Below, piece after piece: positions 15,286-22,754 of a stretch of DNA of 36,128 nt; positions within the stretch are counted from its first letter, which is position 1; the number at the start of each line of letters is the position of its first letter. Under the pieces are notes generated by a model, which worked only from the letters and a program-made list of their open reading frames with translations, was not told where the DNA came from and ran no database searches. The position numbers were made by a program, and so were the translations under genes. Source of the stretch: Chloroflexota bacterium (GTDB lineage: Bacteria > Chloroflexota > Dehalococcoidia > SHYB01); the NCBI GenBank assembly GCA_016875535.1, contig VGPF01000025.1:1-36128 (forward strand), in the 5' to 3' direction.

Positions 15286-16560
15286 ATGGCTGCCCCACTT
15301 CCACTAGAGGGCATTCGCGTCCTGGAGCTGGCCGAAGGGTGGGCCGGGCCGATGACGGCGATGTGGCTCGGCGACCTGGGCGCGGAGGTCATCAAGATCG
15401 AGGCGATCCAGCGGTACGATCATGCGCGGGGACAGGTGAACGAATCGCGGGCGCTGCCGGGCTACCCGAACAAATCGCCGGGGGAGCGGCCGTATGACGT
15501 TGCGGCGGCCTACATCCAGGCGAACCGCAATAAGCTGGACGCCACGATTGACCTCTCCCGAACGCGGGGCGTGGCGCTGTTCAAGGAGCTCGTCGCCGTC
15601 AGCGATGTGGTGGTGACGAACATGGTGACAGGGGTGCCGGAGAAGATGGGGATCGGCTATGGCGACCTGGCGAAGATACGCCCCGACCTTATCATGCTCA
15701 TCAGCTCAGGCTACGGAGCCTCCGGGCCGTACGCGCGACGGGTGACGATGGGCGGCGCGATGGACGGGATCGCGGGGTTCACATGGCTGAGGCACTACCC
15801 CGGCCAAACGCCGGACACGGCCACGTTCAGCATCCATACGGACGTAGTAACAGGGATGAACAATGCAATGGCAGTGCAGATGGCGCTCTTCCACCGCAAT
15901 AGGACGGGAAGGGGACAGGTGATAGAGACGTCCGGAGTGGAGGCCTCTATCCACCAGATCCACGTCTCGCTGATGGACTATGCCCTGAACGGGCAGGTGC
16001 GAACGGCCCACGGCAACGGCCACGAGTCGCTCGCGCCCTATGGCTGTTACCCATGCGCCGGGAACGACAGGTGGCTCACCATCACGGTGTATAGCAAAGG
16101 GCAGTGGCGGGCGCTGTGCAATGCGATGGGCAACCCGGCGTGGTCGCGGGAGGCGCGCTTCGCCACCATGGCGGAGCGAGTGAAGCACCGGGAGGCGCTG
16201 CATGAGCGCATCGGGGAATGGACGAAGGGGCAGGAGCAGATGGAGCTGATGCACCGCCTCCAGCGAGCCGGAATTCCGGCCGGGGCGGTCTACGACCAGA
16301 GCCAGGTGGCGCGGGACCCGCACTACGCAGAGCGGGGGGCCTTCCAGCGGGTTACGCTGAAAGGGTATGGCGAGTACCCGATACCGACTTCGCCGTGGAC
16401 GATAGCAGGCAGACACGCGGGAGCGCGGAGGCCCCCGCCTCGACTAGCGGAGCATAATGACTACGTCTTCCGTGAACTGCTACACTTGCGGCGCGAAACG
16501 ATCGAAGGACTGCGACGGGAGGAGTACATAGGGGAGCGGCCGGTGCAGAAGGCGATCTAA
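15286..16560 (+). CDS. CaiB/BaiF family III CoA-transferase, second copy
   Basis: 424 residues, starting at the base after the previous stop codon, so probably co-translated and possibly a partner subunit. Family features include GIRVLELAEGWAGPMTAMWLGDLGAEVIKIEA and the ATIDLSRTRGVALFKELV block. The expected catalytic Asp position appears as Glu219 (ETSGVEAS). Residues 42-78 form an insertion compared with the first copy. The second half (GCYPCAGNDRWLTITV) matches the usual C-terminal domain. Substrate unknown. Confidence 0.9.
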   Translation: MAAPLPLEGIRVLELAEGWAGPMTAMWLGDLGAEVIKIEAIQRYDHARGQVNESRALPGYPNKSPGERPYDVAAAYIQANRNKLDATIDLSRTRGVALFKELVAVSDVVVTNMVTGVPEKMGIGYGDLAKIRPDLIMLISSGYGASGPYARRVTMGGAMDGIAGFTWLRHYPGQTPDTATFSIHTDVVTGMNNAMAVQMALFHRNRTGRGQVIETSGVEASIHQIHVSLMDYALNGQVRTAHGNGHESLAPYGCYPCAGNDRWLTITVYSKGQWRALCNAMGNPAWSREARFATMAERVKHREALHERIGEWTKGQEQMELMHRLQRAGIPAGAVYDQSQVARDPHYAERGAFQRVTLKGYGEYPIPTSPWTIAGRHAGARRPPPRLAEHNDYVFRELLHLRRETIEGLRREEYIGERPVQKAI

Positions 16561-16579
16561 CAGCATCTCAGGAGAAATC

Positions 16580-16963
16580 ATGGCAAAGCCACTAGACCCG
16601 GGAATGAGCGTGGAGGAGACGATCGAGACACGGCCCGGGATGGGCGTGAAGCATGTGGGGCCGGTGGAGATGCTCTCCACCCCGTCAATGATCGGGATGA
16701 TGGAGGGCGTCTGCCTGAAGGTGCTTCAGCAATCGCTAGAGGGGAGCATCACCTCGGTGGGGTACCACGTGGATGTGAAACACCTGGCGCCGCACCCCGT
16801 GGGCAAGCCGGTACGTGTGAAGTCCACCTTTGTGAACAGCGACGGGCGCCGCTACACGTTCCAGGTCCAGGCCTATAGCGGCGAGGTGAAGATAGGCGAA
16901 GGAACACATACGCGGGTAGCCGTTGACCCGAGCAAGTTCAGACAGAGGCCGCCGGGCTCGTAG
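16580..16963 (+). CDS. FlK-like hotdog-fold acyl-CoA thioesterase
   Basis: 127 residues in the family of fluoroacetyl-CoA thioesterase FlK. The FlK catalytic set Thr42-Glu50-His76 has equivalents here at Thr34, Glu42 and His68 with identical spacing (8 and 26). The segment DGRRYTFQVQAYSGEVKIGEGTHTRVAV is the usual C-terminal strand pattern. Members hydrolyse a variety of short acyl-CoA esters; most are not fluoroacetate-specific. ATG at 16580 follows TCAGGAG. It lies 19 bases after the second CoA-transferase, in the same apparent operon, and may release free acid and CoA from a dead-end or toxic thioester. Confidence 0.85.
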   Translation: MAKPLDPGMSVEETIETRPGMGVKHVGPVEMLSTPSMIGMMEGVCLKVLQQSLEGSITSVGYHVDVKHLAPHPVGKPVRVKSTFVNSDGRRYTFQVQAYSGEVKIGEGTHTRVAVDPSKFRQRPPGS

Positions 16964-17103
16964 GAGATTTGTCCACGGATTTTCACAGATTGCACAGACA
17001 GGATCGGGTAAAGGGATTCGCAGAGCGAGATACAAATGCGCGTTCGTAGTACAATGCCCGTCGCTCACGAGCGACGACCGCTGACTTTCTGATGGAGGCC
17101 GCC

Positions 17104-17409
17104 ATGTTCAAGACCCGGACCGTTGACCCATATCAAGCCAAGATTACCAGCGCCATCCTGCAGAAGTGGAACGGCGAGATACGGGTATGGGACGCGCCGA
17201 AGAGCGCCATCGAAGGGGCGGTGGTGGTGGACAAGATCACAGCGCCCGCCACGGCCACCGTTGTGGAGGAGCAGCTGGATATGTTCGGCTCCATCCCCCA
17301 GCGCGCCAAGATCAAGTATGGCAATGTTGAGGGCTGGGTCATCTACGACATGATCGAAAGGCCGAAGACGGCGGCGCCCAAGAAGGCCGCAGCGAAGAAA
17401 AAGAAGTAG
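17104..17409 (+). CDS. Small protein with SH3-like core and lysine-rich tail, unknown function
   Basis: 101 residues; not recognised as a named family. Residues about 40-88 (GAVVVDKITAPATATVVEEQ... RAKIKYGNVEGWVIYDM) look like a short beta-barrel of bacterial SH3 type. The last 15 or so residues are Ala/Lys repeats (PKKAAAKKKK), which could bind nucleic acid or another anion. The ATG at 17104 is preferred over one at 17092 because GGAGG ends six bases before it. A TACAAT at 17051-17056 may be a -10 box. It separates the CoA-transferase genes from the thiolase pair. Confidence 0.65.
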   Translation: MFKTRTVDPYQAKITSAILQKWNGEIRVWDAPKSAIEGAVVVDKITAPATATVVEEQLDMFGSIPQRAKIKYGNVEGWVIYDMIERPKTAAPKKAAAKKKK

Positions 17410-17443
17410 CGCCTCCCCCTTCTCTCTTCCCGAGCGCCGTCTG

Positions 17444-17695
17444 TTGCAACAGCCTCCCAAAAGAGAGGGAGAGAAACCTCCCCCGAGGCCGAGTCCGCGT
17501 CAGCCTGAGGCCGTGGGCTGCGGATGCGCCCTTTCCGGACCCGGATTCGTCCTGCTTCTCCTCACCATCGTCCTAGCCCTGATCCTCGCCTCGCGGGAAG
17601 ACCTGCGAGACTCGCCCCTCTGGCTCGTCCTTATCCCGCTTATCCTGGGCCTTGTGCTGCTGTACACCAAGGTGAAGGTAAAGAAGGACAAGTAG
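17444..17695 (+). CDS. Small two-helix membrane protein, unknown function
   Basis: 83 residues from a TTG start; no ATG or GTG start is available. A proline- and charge-rich N-terminal 25 residues is followed by two hydrophobic segments (GPGFVLLLLTIVLALILAS and SPLWLVLIPLILGLVLLYT) and a basic tail (KVKVKKDK). The clean hydrophobic pattern supports a real hairpin membrane protein, but the weak start leaves some doubt. No family recognised. Confidence 0.55.
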   Translation: MQQPPKREGEKPPPRPSPRQPEAVGCGCALSGPGFVLLLLTIVLALILASREDLRDSPLWLVLIPLILGLVLLYTKVKVKKDK

Positions 17696-17791
17696 GGCGC
17701 AGCGGCCTCGGCTGACGCCGGATTGACGCAGGCAAGCGCAGGGGCTATCGTTGCGCGCACGAAAGGCCATCCCTGGAGAAGAGGTTGCCCT

Positions 17792-18958
17792 ATGCCAGCT
17801 TGGGAGCTGAAGGACAAGGTCGCCATAGTCGGCATCGGCGAGACGGAGTACACGCGGTGGGGCAAGGCGACGAAGAGCGAGCTCGCCCTGACGCTCGAAG
17901 CCATCGTCAAGGCGGTGAACGACGCGGGCATTGATATGAGCGAAGTGGACGGCTTCTGCTCGTATGCGAGCGAACGCCAGGAGCCGATCACGCTGGCGAA
18001 CGCCTTGGGCATCAAGCAGCTGCGGTGGAACACGCTCCACTGGGGCGGCGGAGGAGGCGGCTCGGCGGGAGGCGTGATGGACGCGATGCTGGCCGTGGCG
18101 ACGGGTGTAGCGAACTATGTGGTGGCATACCGATCGCTGGCGCAGGGGCAGTTCTACCGGTTCGGGATGGCGAAGGGGCCCAGCGTGGCCAGCGGCAACA
18201 GCGCCTTTTCGAACTGCTTCGGCCTGCTGACGCCGGCGATGACCTTCGCGCTCCAGGCAAGACGCCATATGCACGAATACGGAACGACGAGCCTCCAGAT
18301 GGGGGCGGTGGCCGTCGCGAGCTACAAGCATGCGCAGAACAACCCCCGCGCCGTGATGCGCGGCCGCCCCATCACGCTGTCTGATCATCAAGCCTCGCGG
18401 ATGATCGCAGACCCGTTCCACCTCTACGATTGCTGTCAGGAAAACGACGGCGCATGCGCAGTGGTGCTGACGACGGCGGCGCGGGCGAAGCACCTGAAGC
18501 AGAAGCCCGTCTACATCATGTCGGCCTCGCAGGGGTCCGGCTACCGCGAGGGCGTGAGCGGACACAACAAGCTGCAGTACACCACGGCGAACTTCGGCGC
18601 AGTGGCGAAGGACCTGTACGCGCGGGCGGGCATCACGCCGAAGGATGTGGACGTGGCGCAGATCTACGAGAACTTCACCGGCATGGTCATCATGTCCATC
18701 GAAGACCACGGCTTCTGCAAGCGTGGCGAGGGAGGGCCCTTCGTGGAGGGAGGGCGCATCGAGATCGGCGGGGAGCTGCCGATCAACACGAGCGGCGGGA
18801 ACCTAGCGGAGGCGTACATCCACGGGTTCGAGCTGGTGATCGAGGGCGTGCGGCAGATGCGCGGCACGTCTGTGAACCAAGTGAAGGACGCTGAAATCTG
18901 TCTCGTCGCCGGCGGGCCGGGCGTGGCCCCGTGCAGCGACCTGCTTATCAGGAGATAG
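17792..18958 (+). CDS. Thiolase-superfamily protein lacking the nucleophilic Cys (SCP2-thiolase/Ltp2-like)
   Basis: 388 residues of thiolase fold, beginning KDKVAIVGIGETEY. Where thiolases have the acylated Cys (CASG), this protein has Trp-Gly-rich sequence (HWGGGGGGSAGG, 83-94), and the C-terminal CxG cysteine is also absent. It is therefore unlikely to be a true thiolase. Tyr292 (IYENFTG) and Tyr342 (AEAYIHGFE) are candidates for the active-site tyrosines reported in the steroid side-chain aldolase Ltp2. The next gene encodes a DUF35 protein, the obligate partner type of Ltp2 (ChsH2). ATG at 17792 has AGAGG nine bases upstream; upstream in-frame codons are non-conserved. A retro-aldol or acyl-transfer role on an acyl-CoA is likely; the substrate is unknown. 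Confidence 0.85.
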   Translation: MPAWELKDKVAIVGIGETEYTRWGKATKSELALTLEAIVKAVNDAGIDMSEVDGFCSYASERQEPITLANALGIKQLRWNTLHWGGGGGGSAGGVMDAMLAVATGVANYVVAYRSLAQGQFYRFGMAKGPSVASGNSAFSNCFGLLTPAMTFALQARRHMHEYGTTSLQMGAVAVASYKHAQNNPRAVMRGRPITLSDHQASRMIADPFHLYDCCQENDGACAVVLTTAARAKHLKQKPVYIMSASQGSGYREGVSGHNKLQYTTANFGAVAKDLYARAGITPKDVDVAQIYENFTGMVIMSIEDHGFCKRGEGGPFVEGGRIEIGGELPINTSGGNLAEAYIHGFELVIEGVRQMRGTSVNQVKDAEICLVAGGPGVAPCSDLLIRR

Positions 18959-18960
18959 CG

Positions 18961-19386
18961 ATGCCGTACCTTCCAGAGGCGCCGATCCCCGACCTGAAGG
19001 ACTGGATCTCCGGCGAGTGGTGGCAGCGCGTGAAGCGCCACGAGCTGACGGTGCAGCGGTGCAGCGCATGCAAGACGTTCCGCCATCCCCCAAGCCCCAT
19101 CTGCTACGTCTGCCGCTCCTTTGAATCCGAATGGGTTCCGGTGAGCGGGAAGGGCCTCATCTACAGCTACACGATCGCGTACCATCCGCCGAACCCGGGC
19201 TTCGCGCAACGGGTGCCGTACGGCGTGATCCTGGTGGAGCTGGCGGACGGCGGAAAGGTGCGTATGCTGGGGAACCTGCTGGATACGCCTGTAAACCAGA
19301 TCAAGATCGGGACGCCGGTGGAGGTCGTCTTCGACGACATCTCACCGGAGATCACGCTGCCGCAGTGGCGCAGGGCTACGAAGTAG
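18961..19386 (+). CDS. DUF35 Zn-ribbon/OB-fold acyl-CoA-associated protein
   Basis: 141 residues. A rubredoxin-like zinc ribbon has Cys34, Cys37, Cys48 and Cys51 (CSAC...CYVC). An OB-fold domain follows (about 56-135). DUF35 proteins partner thiolase-like enzymes, shuttling CoA in archaeal HMG-CoA synthase complexes or completing the Ltp2 aldolase. ATG at 18961 is two bases after the thiolase-like stop with GGAG six bases upstream, so the pair is co-translated and probably a complex. It marks the end of the plus-strand acyl-CoA block; AT-rich DNA begins shortly after. Confidence 0.9.
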   Translation: MPYLPEAPIPDLKDWISGEWWQRVKRHELTVQRCSACKTFRHPPSPICYVCRSFESEWVPVSGKGLIYSYTIAYHPPNPGFAQRVPYGVILVELADGGKVRMLGNLLDTPVNQIKIGTPVEVVFDDISPEITLPQWRRATK

Positions 19387-19465
19387 GGGGAGGGGCTGGG
19401 TCCGCGGTCACTGCTCGTGATGGGGGAGAGCCAGCAGGCAACATTCGTTCCGTACAAAAGAAATT

Positions 19466-19588
19466 TCATCGCTTGCGTTTCCAATTCGATAACTTAGAGA
19501 TTGCCAGATATACCAGGCAGATCATGAACACTACATTAGCGATGTGCCTACCTATCCAATACATCTGGTAGTCTCTAAGATCAAACAT
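19466..19588 (-). CDS. Tiny single-span membrane protein of the AT-rich cassette
   Basis: 40 residues: MFDLRDYQMYWIGRHIANVV, then the rest of a hydrophobic stretch (about 16-32) and the very basic end NWKRKR. The ATG begins two bases after the previous stop (TAGAAATG), the same tight spacing as at the preceding junction, which supports real translation. A short single-span protein with a basic tail after phage-like genes could be holin-like, but no family is recognised. Confidence 0.5.
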   Translation of the reverse strand: MFDLRDYQMYWIGRHIANVVFMICLVYLAISKLSNWKRKR

Positions 19589-19590
19589 TT

Positions 19591-20445
19591 CTATTCGTTC
19601 ACGTAAACTGATGCGCCATGAAATGCGATCTCACTTTTATTGACAAAGCCGGGATCGTCCCATCCATCATCGTTCTCGATTTCAATACGCACCCCACAGC
19701 CTAGATAGAGTGGATTCGGAAGATACCCGGAAGGGCCGCCTGTTGCCACATACGCAACACTAATTCCGTTGACAAGAAATTCTGTAGCCCCATCACCGAA
19801 ACTTACAGCCGTTAGTGTATAGTTGCTAGAGTAGTAATTCACACCAGAGGGCGGCGGTATAGCAACTAACACAGACTCCAATCCATTCACTAACGATCCG
19901 CCAGCATGTGCTAACCCGTAACAGGTATGTGGTAGCGTTCCGCCTTGCTTCAACAAGAACCCTATCCCTTGCATATTCGGAGGGATGGGGCCGAAACCTA
20001 CCAGATTCGATTTTCCTAGGGTAAGTCTAGCATTGAAGTAACTTTGTATATGCAGGCTAACCCGAAAGTTGATCACAATCAGTTTAGACCAATTCATCTG
20101 GAAATTGTGAAATCCTAGCCCGGTATCTTCGGACGTTCTGATATAGCGAGATTTTTTCCGTCCGCACGTTTCCGTGGCATGAACAGTTTGGCGGCTTTCT
20201 CTAGCTACAGATGGTGTATACAAACCATCTTCCGTTTCCCAAGCTAAACCAGGATCAAGATACACCCAAGATTCAGGTCTGAATATGGCGTGATCAGGAT
20301 CGCGCTTCCGTAGCGTTTGACGTAGAGTAGCGTAGCGGCTATTAGACGTGGTAAAAACTTCTTCAACGCCTAATACCGGCTTTGATAGGACAAAACTGCC
20401 TACCAAACCTACCGCGCCGCGCTTTAGAAAAGCGCTACGTTTCAT
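19591..20445 (-). CDS. Exported protein of unknown function with Tat-like N-terminus
   Basis: 284 residues. The N-terminus MKRSAFLKRGAVGLVGSFVL has a basic start, an R-S-x-F-L-K motif close to a twin-arginine signal (Lys-Arg rather than Arg-Arg) and a hydrophobic core. The mature part is rich in Gly, Ser, Asn and aromatics with alternating beta-strand patterns (LTAVSFGDGATEFLVNGISV), like a jelly-roll or lectin-type fold. No catalytic motif is recognised. ATG is three bases after the stop of the upstream tail-fibre-like frame (TAGAAAATG). Much more AT-rich than neighbouring chromosome genes, so probably acquired. Confidence 0.65.
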   Translation of the reverse strand: MKRSAFLKRGAVGLVGSFVLSKPVLGVEEVFTTSNSRYATLRQTLRKRDPDHAIFRPESWVYLDPGLAWETEDGLYTPSVARESRQTVHATETCGRKKSRYIRTSEDTGLGFHNFQMNWSKLIVINFRVSLHIQSYFNARLTLGKSNLVGFGPIPPNMQGIGFLLKQGGTLPHTCYGLAHAGGSLVNGLESVLVAIPPPSGVNYYSSNYTLTAVSFGDGATEFLVNGISVAYVATGGPSGYLPNPLYLGCGVRIEIENDDGWDDPGFVNKSEIAFHGASVYVNE

Positions 20446-20448
20446 TTT

Positions 20449-20954
20449 CTACCATGCCGGGATGTATCTAGTTGTGCTGTTGTCATCTATGGCGATCCAT
20501 TTTGTCGGATTACCTGCACTTGGGCCGTTTGTTAGTGTGCCTGTTGACGCGCCACTACCATCAGCCAGGGTAGTACCTGTGTGAATCAGTGTTGTATCGC
20601 CTGTGATTTTAAACCTCCGCTACCATCTACTACAACCGTTCCAGTAGGGGTTTTTAGAACAACGTTGCTAGGGGTGTCTAACGTAATGTTGTCTGCCTTT
20701 ATGTCGAGATCGGTAGTCCTAGTTGTTTTGATAGTGGTTCTTCCCGATGTTGTTTCTATTTGTAGTGTTTCACTACCGAATACGGAAATCTCTAGCACTA
20801 TTCCATAATTGCCAACACGTTTGATAAAACCTGTAAGTTCATTTGTGCTTTGAAAATTGAACGCATTTCCGCTACTGCTAGCGTCTCCAAAAAATGCATA
20901 ATCTCCGGAGGATTTAGACGTTATCCCTCTACCGTTTCCGTTATCAATATTCAA
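20449..20954 (-). pseudogene. Truncated, frameshifted phage tail-fibre-like gene
   Basis: The first frame (TTG 20954 to 20586) encodes beta-rich repeats typical of phage appendage proteins (IKADNITLDTPSNVVLKTPTG). Near the homopolymer at 20607-20613 the frame appears to lack one base; the adjacent frame then continues naturally with FKITGDTTLIHTGT... and ends ...DDNSTTRYIPAW at TAG 20451-20449, just before the next gene's ATG. Upstream of the TTG, the same frame stays open and protein-like (NDNSRDSRLNIDNG) back to about 20995, where it runs out of foreign DNA inside the RDD gene. It is therefore probably missing its 5' end. The frame break could be a sequencing error. Confidence 0.65.
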
Positions 20955-21553
20955 CCGACTGTCTCTGGAGTTGTCATTATCGTTTTCTTTTCCTCGCGAA
21001 CGAGCACCACGTGTCCGGCGATGCGGTCGTACCAGGTCTGCTTTTTCGGGTAGGCCTGAAGAATAAGGAAGCCTACGCCGACGGCGGCAATTGCCAGGGG
21101 CCGCACTATCAGCCGCAGCAACGAGGATCGCAGAGGGACGCGCCGGCCACTCAAATCAGTGACCCTAAGTCCGACGGCTTGCTTACCCAGCGTTCCCTGC
21201 CACCGGGAGGCGTCCATCCACAGGTAATAGACCGCTAGGATGGCAAGCCACACTACGTACTGGCCAGGCCCGGTGGGTAGCGGATCGCTAGACTCGGGAT
21301 CGAAGGATTCTCCAAACAGAAGATGGACGAGGGCAAGGAGGCCAAAGGCAAGTATCAAATCAATCTGAAGCGCCGCGAACCGAAGCCAGATATTGGCAAA
21401 GGCGTAGCCCTCAAGGGGCGCCTTGACATCAGGGCTTGCTGCCGGAGGGGACTCGCTCTCCTGGAGCAACCGGACCGCGTGAGTCCCAGCGCCACAGCGC
21501 CTGCAGAAGAGGTCGCCGACCGGATGAGGCGTGCCGCAGGCGGTGCAGAACAT
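20951..21553 (-). CDS. Zinc-ribbon + RDD-family membrane protein, copy 1
   Basis: 200 residues. An N-terminal zinc ribbon (Cys3, Cys6, Cys17, Cys20) precedes an RDD domain with three or so membrane segments and the family landmarks RFAALQIDLILAF, the GTLGKQAVGLRVTDLSGR block and RPLAIAA. RDD proteins are small membrane proteins of mostly unknown role, some linked to ion transport. The final residues (about KTIMTTPETVG) are encoded by the AT-rich foreign DNA, so the original C-terminus has been replaced. It is last of three tandem related genes. Confidence 0.8.
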   Translation of the reverse strand: MFCTACGTPHPVGDLFCRRCGAGTHAVRLLQESESPPAASPDVKAPLEGYAFANIWLRFAALQIDLILAFGLLALVHLLFGESFDPESSDPLPTGPGQYVVWLAILAVYYLWMDASRWQGTLGKQAVGLRVTDLSGRRVPLRSSLLRLIVRPLAIAAVGVGFLILQAYPKKQTWYDRIAGHVVLVREEKKTIMTTPETVG

Positions 21554-21562
21554 CCACGCCTA

Positions 21563-22130
21563 CTACGACTTTTTCTCGTTGACGACGAGGGTGCCTGCCA
21601 TGATGTCATGCAGGCCCTGTTTCTTTTCCGTCCAGGCGACCATCAGGTATCCGATGAGGAGGATGACAACAGAAATGAGTTTGCCGAAATAGCGGCCTGT
21701 CGCCTTTGCAAAAGTGATTTGCTTTCCATCGTAGTCGGTCACCGCGATGCCGAGGGCCATCTTGCCGAGGGTGGCCTTGCGCGGCGAGCTCTCCATGAGG
21801 GCATAGTAGAGCCAGCCGCCGAAGAAGGCGATGAGCCGGGCGACGGCATCCAGCTTCGTGAATCCGCCATCGTCTTCCACATCATTGCCTGTAGCGGCAA
21901 CGATGATGTCCCCCGCCCTAGGATTTTCTTGGACACGGAATTGGGGCATGATGCCACAAACTCAAGGAGGTGTCCATGATGGATGGAAAGGGCGAGGGAG
22001 CACTTGATCGAGGCGGCGTTGCCACAGGCGGTTGCGGCTGGGCAGCAACGGGGGCGCTGATATTGTGGCCGCACTTCCCGCAGAATGCCGCCGTATCTTC
22101 GTTCGCTGTGCCACATTTAGGGCAGAACAT
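21563..22130 (-). pseudogene. Zinc-ribbon + RDD gene, copy 2, disrupted
   Basis: The start is normal: ATG 22130 with AAGGAG upstream, inside the end of copy 3. It encodes a zinc ribbon (Cys3, Cys6, Cys17, Cys20) and a Pro/Ala linker. That frame then leaves homology and stops at 21918. The rest of the RDD domain (LDAVARLIAFFGGWLYYALM onward, GKMALGIAVTDYDGK) is in another frame, open from 21949 to 21563. Compared with copies 1 and 3, the first RDD membrane helix, about 25-30 residues, is missing. A deletion with frameshift is the simplest reading. The ATG at 21949 has no ribosome site, so independent translation of the second half is doubtful. Confidence 0.65.
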
Positions 22131-22731
22131 TTGCCGGCTCCTTAAATGGGGTGGTGTGTGCAGATGCCTCTAAGACCAGGGTCCTGGCAAACACGTCATG
22201 CAACGCCTGACGGCGGTCTGACCAGAAGGCCATCAGATAACCTATCAAAACAAGGCTAGCGGAAATCGCCTTCGCGAAGTAGCGGGCCGTGGCGCGACCG
22301 AAGCCGATGTGGCCGCCATCCTCATTGGTGACGACAAGGCCCAGGAGCATCTTCCCTGGAGTGGCCCTCCGTTTTGAGGACTCAAAGCCTGCGAAGTAGA
22401 GCCACGGGCCGGCAAAGCCCAGCACAAGCAAGAAAGCGGCCAGGCCCGAATAGCTCTCGGAGTAATCGATATCGAAGTTCTCAAGGGTTGCAGCCTCTGC
22501 CACATCGGGGCTCAGGACGGCATACGCAATCGAAAGGGCTATGACGGGTGTCAAAACAATCAGCCAGTCAACGATAAAGGCGGCGACCCGCCTGCCCGGA
22601 TCTGCGTACGGCAAGGGCGCCGGCGCGGGCCGTGGAACCACAATCTCAACGGGAGAGGCGAAGTGCTGGCCGCACCGGGTGCAATAAACGGCCTCATCGG
22701 CCCGCTGGACGCCGCACTTAGGGCAATACAC
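22117..22731 (-). CDS. Zinc-ribbon + RDD-family membrane protein, copy 3
   Basis: 204 residues, complete. Zinc ribbon Cys3, Cys6, Cys17, Cys20, then a Pro-rich linker and an RDD domain starting RRVAAFIVDWLIVLTPVIAL with the classic Arg and Asp-Asp/Asp-Trp positions, then GKMLLGLVVTNEDGG. About four hydrophobic segments. Start is GTG at 22731 with GGAGG seven bases upstream. It heads the tandem trio and overlaps copy 2 by 14 bases. Zinc-ribbon plus membrane domain suggests a sensor or scaffold, but the substrate is unknown. Confidence 0.85.
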   Translation of the reverse strand: MYCPKCGVQRADEAVYCTRCGQHFASPVEIVVPRPAPAPLPYADPGRRVAAFIVDWLIVLTPVIALSIAYAVLSPDVAEAATLENFDIDYSESYSGLAAFLLVLGFAGPWLYFAGFESSKRRATPGKMLLGLVVTNEDGGHIGFGRATARYFAKAISASLVLIGYLMAFWSDRRQALHDVFARTLVLEASAHTTPFKEPANVLP

Positions 22732-22754
22732 CCGCCGACCTCCGCACAGTGAGC

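Larger units (their letters stand above)
19440..20995. mobile_element. AT-rich foreign cassette (phage-like remnant), no integrase seen
   Basis: Base composition changes abruptly from the GC-rich neighbours near 19440 and returns near 20995. Codon use inside is A/T-ending. It holds three closely packed minus-strand reading frames: a 5'-truncated tail-fibre-like gene, an exported protein and a 40-residue membrane protein. No transposase, integrase or clear flanking repeat was found. The right edge lies inside or just after the last codons of an RDD gene. Boundaries are approximate. Confidence 0.6.

Noticed and set aside
16580-16963. Specific fluoroacetyl-CoA thioesterase
   Set aside because: The catalytic set matches FlK, but fluoroacetate specificity depends on other residues and on context that is absent here; annotated only as FlK-like.
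19440-20995. Insertion sequence with transposase
   Set aside because: No transposase or integrase motif in any frame and no clear terminal inverted repeats or target duplication could be found by eye.
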